Below, piece by piece: positions 13,043 through 15,198 of a stretch of DNA of 15,198 bases. Location: the NCBI GenBank assembly GCA_036388295.1, contig DASVSC010000076.1, forward strand, positions 1-15,198. The letters run 5' to 3'. Source of the DNA: RYN-431 sp036388295. GTDB taxonomy: Bacteria > Planctomycetota > Phycisphaerae > Tepidisphaerales > Tepidisphaeraceae. The notes under the pieces were generated by a model. It was not told the DNA's origin. It ran no database searches and was given only the letters and a program-made list of their open reading frames with translations. How positions within the stretch are numbered: the stretch's first letter is position 1; each line of letters opens with the position of its first letter. A program made the translations under genes and the position numbers.

Positions 13043-15198
13043 ATGACGTTGAAAGATCTTCCGCTCAGCGCCGCTGGCACGACTCCGTCCGCCGTCACCG
13101 GCACGGAAGCCGACGCCACTGCTTCCAAAGCCATCGCCGCCCCCTTCGCCTGGGGCGTCGGCATTGAGTGTTCGTTCCTGCCGCACATTGATGTCGACCA
13201 GTTCGAATGGACGCAGCACAATCGCTTCTGGCGCGAAGACCTGAAACGTGTCCGTGAAGACCTCGGCGTCACCACGCTGCGTTACGCACTGCCCTGGCAC
13301 CAGATCGAAAAAGAGCCGGGCGTCTTCGACTGGACGATGGCCGACGAGCGGGTGGACTACTGCCGCGAGCTGGGCATTGATCTGATGATGGACGTCATGC
13401 ACTTCGGCACGCCCAAGTGGCTGCCGCAGGCCGTGGGCGATCCGAAGTTCCCCGAATCCCTCGAACGCTTCACCGCCGCGCTCGTCGAGCGTTACCGTGA
13501 CCGCATTACCACCTGGTGTCCGTTCAATGAACCGCTGATCAGCGCCCTGTTCAGCGGCGACTTCGGCTTCTGGCCGCCTTACAGCCGCAAGTGGCGCGGG
13601 TACATGCCGGTGCTCAGCCGCATCGTGCAGGGCGTCAGCCGTGGCATCGCCGCCATCCGCCGCTTGCAGCCGCAGGCGACGATCATGCTGTGTGACGCGT
13701 TCGAGAACTTCCAGACGCGTCTGCCGGAACTGCAGGACGAAGTGAAGATGCGGAACCTCCGCCGCTTCCTGGTGCTGGACCTGCTGTCAGGCCGCATCGA
13801 TCACCATCACCCGATGTACCAGTGGCTGACCAGCTTCGGCTTCAGCGAGTTGGATCTGGCCTACTTCAAGGGCAACCCGCAGATGCCCGACCTGATCGGC
13901 ATCGACTACTACTCGCACAGCGACTGGACGCTGGAAAAGAACACCGACGACACCATCCGCCAACGCCGCGCCGACACGCCGCTGGGTCTGTACGAACTGG
14001 GCAAAGCCATCTACGACCGCTTCGGCCTGCCGATGATGGTCACCGAAACCAGCATCGACGGCCCGCCGATTTCCCGCGAAATCTGGCTGCAGACGATGAC
14101 CGACCAGATCAAGCAACTGCGCGAGGACGGCATCCCGCTCACCGGCCTGATCTGGTGGCCGGTGTTCGACCAGATCGACTGGGACGGCGCCCTGCTGCAC
14201 CGCATCGGCAAGCTGCACCGCGTCGGCCTGTTCACCCTCGACCGCCAGAGCGATGGCACGCTCAAGCGCAGCAAAACGCCCTTGGCCAAAGTCTTCCGCG
14301 ATACCGCGGCGGCCGGCAACGAACACGTCGGCGAACTGCTGGAACTGGCCGTCCCGAACCGTCAGGACGACCCGCAGCTGCCGCCCCTGCTGACCGAGGC
14401 ATGGCAGTTTACGAATGCCGTCGCCGCGCCGCAGGCCCGTCAGTCGAATGGCCACACCAACGGCAACGCGGCGCAGACCGCCAGCCACATCACCAGCACC
14501 GACCCCGCGCCGGGGTTGGCGGCCCAGCCGCAGGTGGCCGAAAAAGTGACCGGCACCGGCGGGGCGACGGCGTCAGGGTCGACCAAGTTGAACGACAAGT
14601 ACGGCATCGTCGTCTTCAGCCACCTGCGCTGGGGCTTCGTCTGGCAGCGGCCGCAGCAGTTCCTGTCGCGCTTCGCCCGGTTCCACCCGGTGTTGTTCGT
14701 CGAAGAGCCGTTCTTCGATTTGCACGCCGGCGCGGAGCCGAAGCTGGAACTGCACCGTGTGCTGCCGAACGTGATGGTGGCCTGCCCGCACTGCCCGCCG
14801 GAAATGGCCAAGGACCGCAAGCTGCCCGCCATGCTGCGGCAGTGGACGCGTGAAGCCCTGCTGGCCGTCAACGGCAAGGGCGAGTTCGACTTCCCGTTGC
14901 TCTGGTACTACTCGCCCATGGATTCGGCCTGGTCGCTCGGCCACTTCGAAAACCGCGGCGTCGTCTACGACTGCATGGACGAACTGAACCAGTTCACCGG
15001 CGCGCCAAAGGAACTGGTCGACAACGAAAAGCGTCTGATGGACCATGCCGACGTCGTCTTCACCGGCGGCTACGAGCTGTGGACCAAAAAGAGCGCCCAG
15101 CACCCGAACACGCACTTCTACGGCTGCGGCGTAGAGTTCGACCACTTCAACAAAGCCCAGGACCCGGAAACGTCTATCCCGCCGGACATCGACTTCCT
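13043..15198 (+). CDS. GH1-like glycoside hydrolase fused to a GT-B glycosyltransferase (3' end outside the window)
   Basis: 718 codons are present and no stop is reached. After a low-complexity start (1-34), residues about 35-430 form a clan GH-A barrel most like family GH1. It shows LRYALPWHQIEKEPGVFDW, the acid/base motif WCPFNEP (N162, E163), GIDYYS and the nucleophile motif VTETS (E335), then WWPVFDQIDWDG. A Thr/Ala/Asn/Gly-rich linker (about 470-517) joins it to a second domain from residue 519. That domain looks like the N-terminal half of a GT4-like (TuaH-type) glycosyltransferase: WGFVWQRPQQFLSRFA, LWYYSPM, VVYDCMDELNQF, ADVVFTGGYELWTKK and YGCGVEFDHF. The donor-site half should lie beyond the window. 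No signal peptide or membrane helix is seen, so it acts in the cytoplasm, perhaps in surface polysaccharide assembly. The ATG has a weak GGAAAA upstream; an in-frame GTG at 12998 is a less likely start. Confidence 0.85.
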   Translation, partial: MTLKDLPLSAAGTTPSAVTGTEADATASKAIAAPFAWGVGIECSFLPHIDVDQFEWTQHNRFWREDLKRVREDLGVTTLRYALPWHQIEKEPGVFDWTMADERVDYCRELGIDLMMDVMHFGTPKWLPQAVGDPKFPESLERFTAALVERYRDRITTWCPFNEPLISALFSGDFGFWPPYSRKWRGYMPVLSRIVQGVSRGIAAIRRLQPQATIMLCDAFENFQTRLPELQDEVKMRNLRRFLVLDLLSGRIDHHHPMYQWLTSFGFSELDLAYFKGNPQMPDLIGIDYYSHSDWTLEKNTDDTIRQRRADTPLGLYELGKAIYDRFGLPMMVTETSIDGPPISREIWLQTMTDQIKQLREDGIPLTGLIWWPVFDQIDWDGALLHRIGKLHRVGLFTLDRQSDGTLKRSKTPLAKVFRDTAAAGNEHVGELLELAVPNRQDDPQLPPLLTEAWQFTNAVAAPQARQSNGHTNGNAAQTASHITSTDPAPGLAAQPQVAEKVTGTGGATASGSTKLNDKYGIVVFSHLRWGFVWQRPQQFLSRFARFHPVLFVEEPFFDLHAGAEPKLELHRVLPNVMVACPHCPPEMAKDRKLPAMLRQWTREALLAVNGKGEFDFPLLWYYSPMDSAWSLGHFENRGVVYDCMDELNQFTGAPKELVDNEKRLMDHADVVFTGGYELWTKKSAQHPNTHFYGCGVEFDHFNKAQDPETSIPPDIDF

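Noticed and set aside
13822..14853. 343-codon open frame within the glycosyl fusion gene
   Set aside because: Out of frame with the long reading that carries NEP, TET and the transferase motifs; extreme Arg/Pro/Ala content.
1..15198. CRISPR array, tRNA or rRNA genes, integrase or phage module
   Set aside because: No evenly spaced direct repeats, no cloverleaf or rRNA sequence and no recombinase or structural phage protein were seen on either strand.

Overview
The window reads as a piece of chromosome from a GC-rich bacterium. The gene types and combination suggest the Planctomycetota, probably the Phycisphaerae/Tepidisphaerales side: a separate ResB and long CcsA pair, several Ala/Pro-rich membrane proteins of no known family, a short protein with QW-type repeats, and intergenic inverted repeats. 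The lineage is inferred from gene style, not from a marker gene. No rRNA, tRNA, CRISPR array, transposase, integrase or phage gene is visible.

Layout, left to right. Positions 1-173 hold no gene I can support, but carry a strong intrinsic terminator (106-147) for the minus-strand gene at 174-737, a short protein with two QW-type repeats. An intergenic stretch with an imperfect inverted repeat (848-946) leads into a plus-strand pair, resB (1046-3115) and ccsA (3134-4798). Together these form a System II cytochrome c haem export and ligation machine. A 29-bp-arm hairpin (4809-4872) separates ccsA from trpS (4914-6008). A 145-bp MITE-like element with nested palindromes (6078-6222) follows trpS.

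The minus-strand operon 8015-6228 is rsmE, then two four-helix membrane proteins. The first is coupled to rsmE by an ATGA overlap and the second overlaps the first by 20 nt. Divergent from rsmE is a Pro/Ala-rich tail-anchored-looking protein with a TTG start (8144-8683). It converges on nadE, and a 22-bp CTTAAG-centred palindrome lies between the two.

The minus-strand pair 11895-8799 encodes a zinc-ribbon multi-pass membrane protein and then glutamine-dependent NAD synthetase. Divergent from it is a small exported coiled-coil protein (11986-12372). A 370-nt stretch without a convincing gene (12373-12742) is visibly richer in A/T than its surroundings. After it come a 60-codon ORF of doubtful status and a long gene cut by the window end. 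That gene, from 13043, fuses a GH1-like glycoside hydrolase domain to a GT-B-type glycosyltransferase domain.

Most named genes are housekeeping (haem/cytochrome c assembly, Trp-tRNA charging, 16S rRNA methylation, NAD synthesis). The main points for follow-up are the hydrolase-transferase fusion with its long leader, the four palindromic or inverted intergenic repeats of at least three kinds, and the lineage-specific membrane proteins tied to housekeeping genes.
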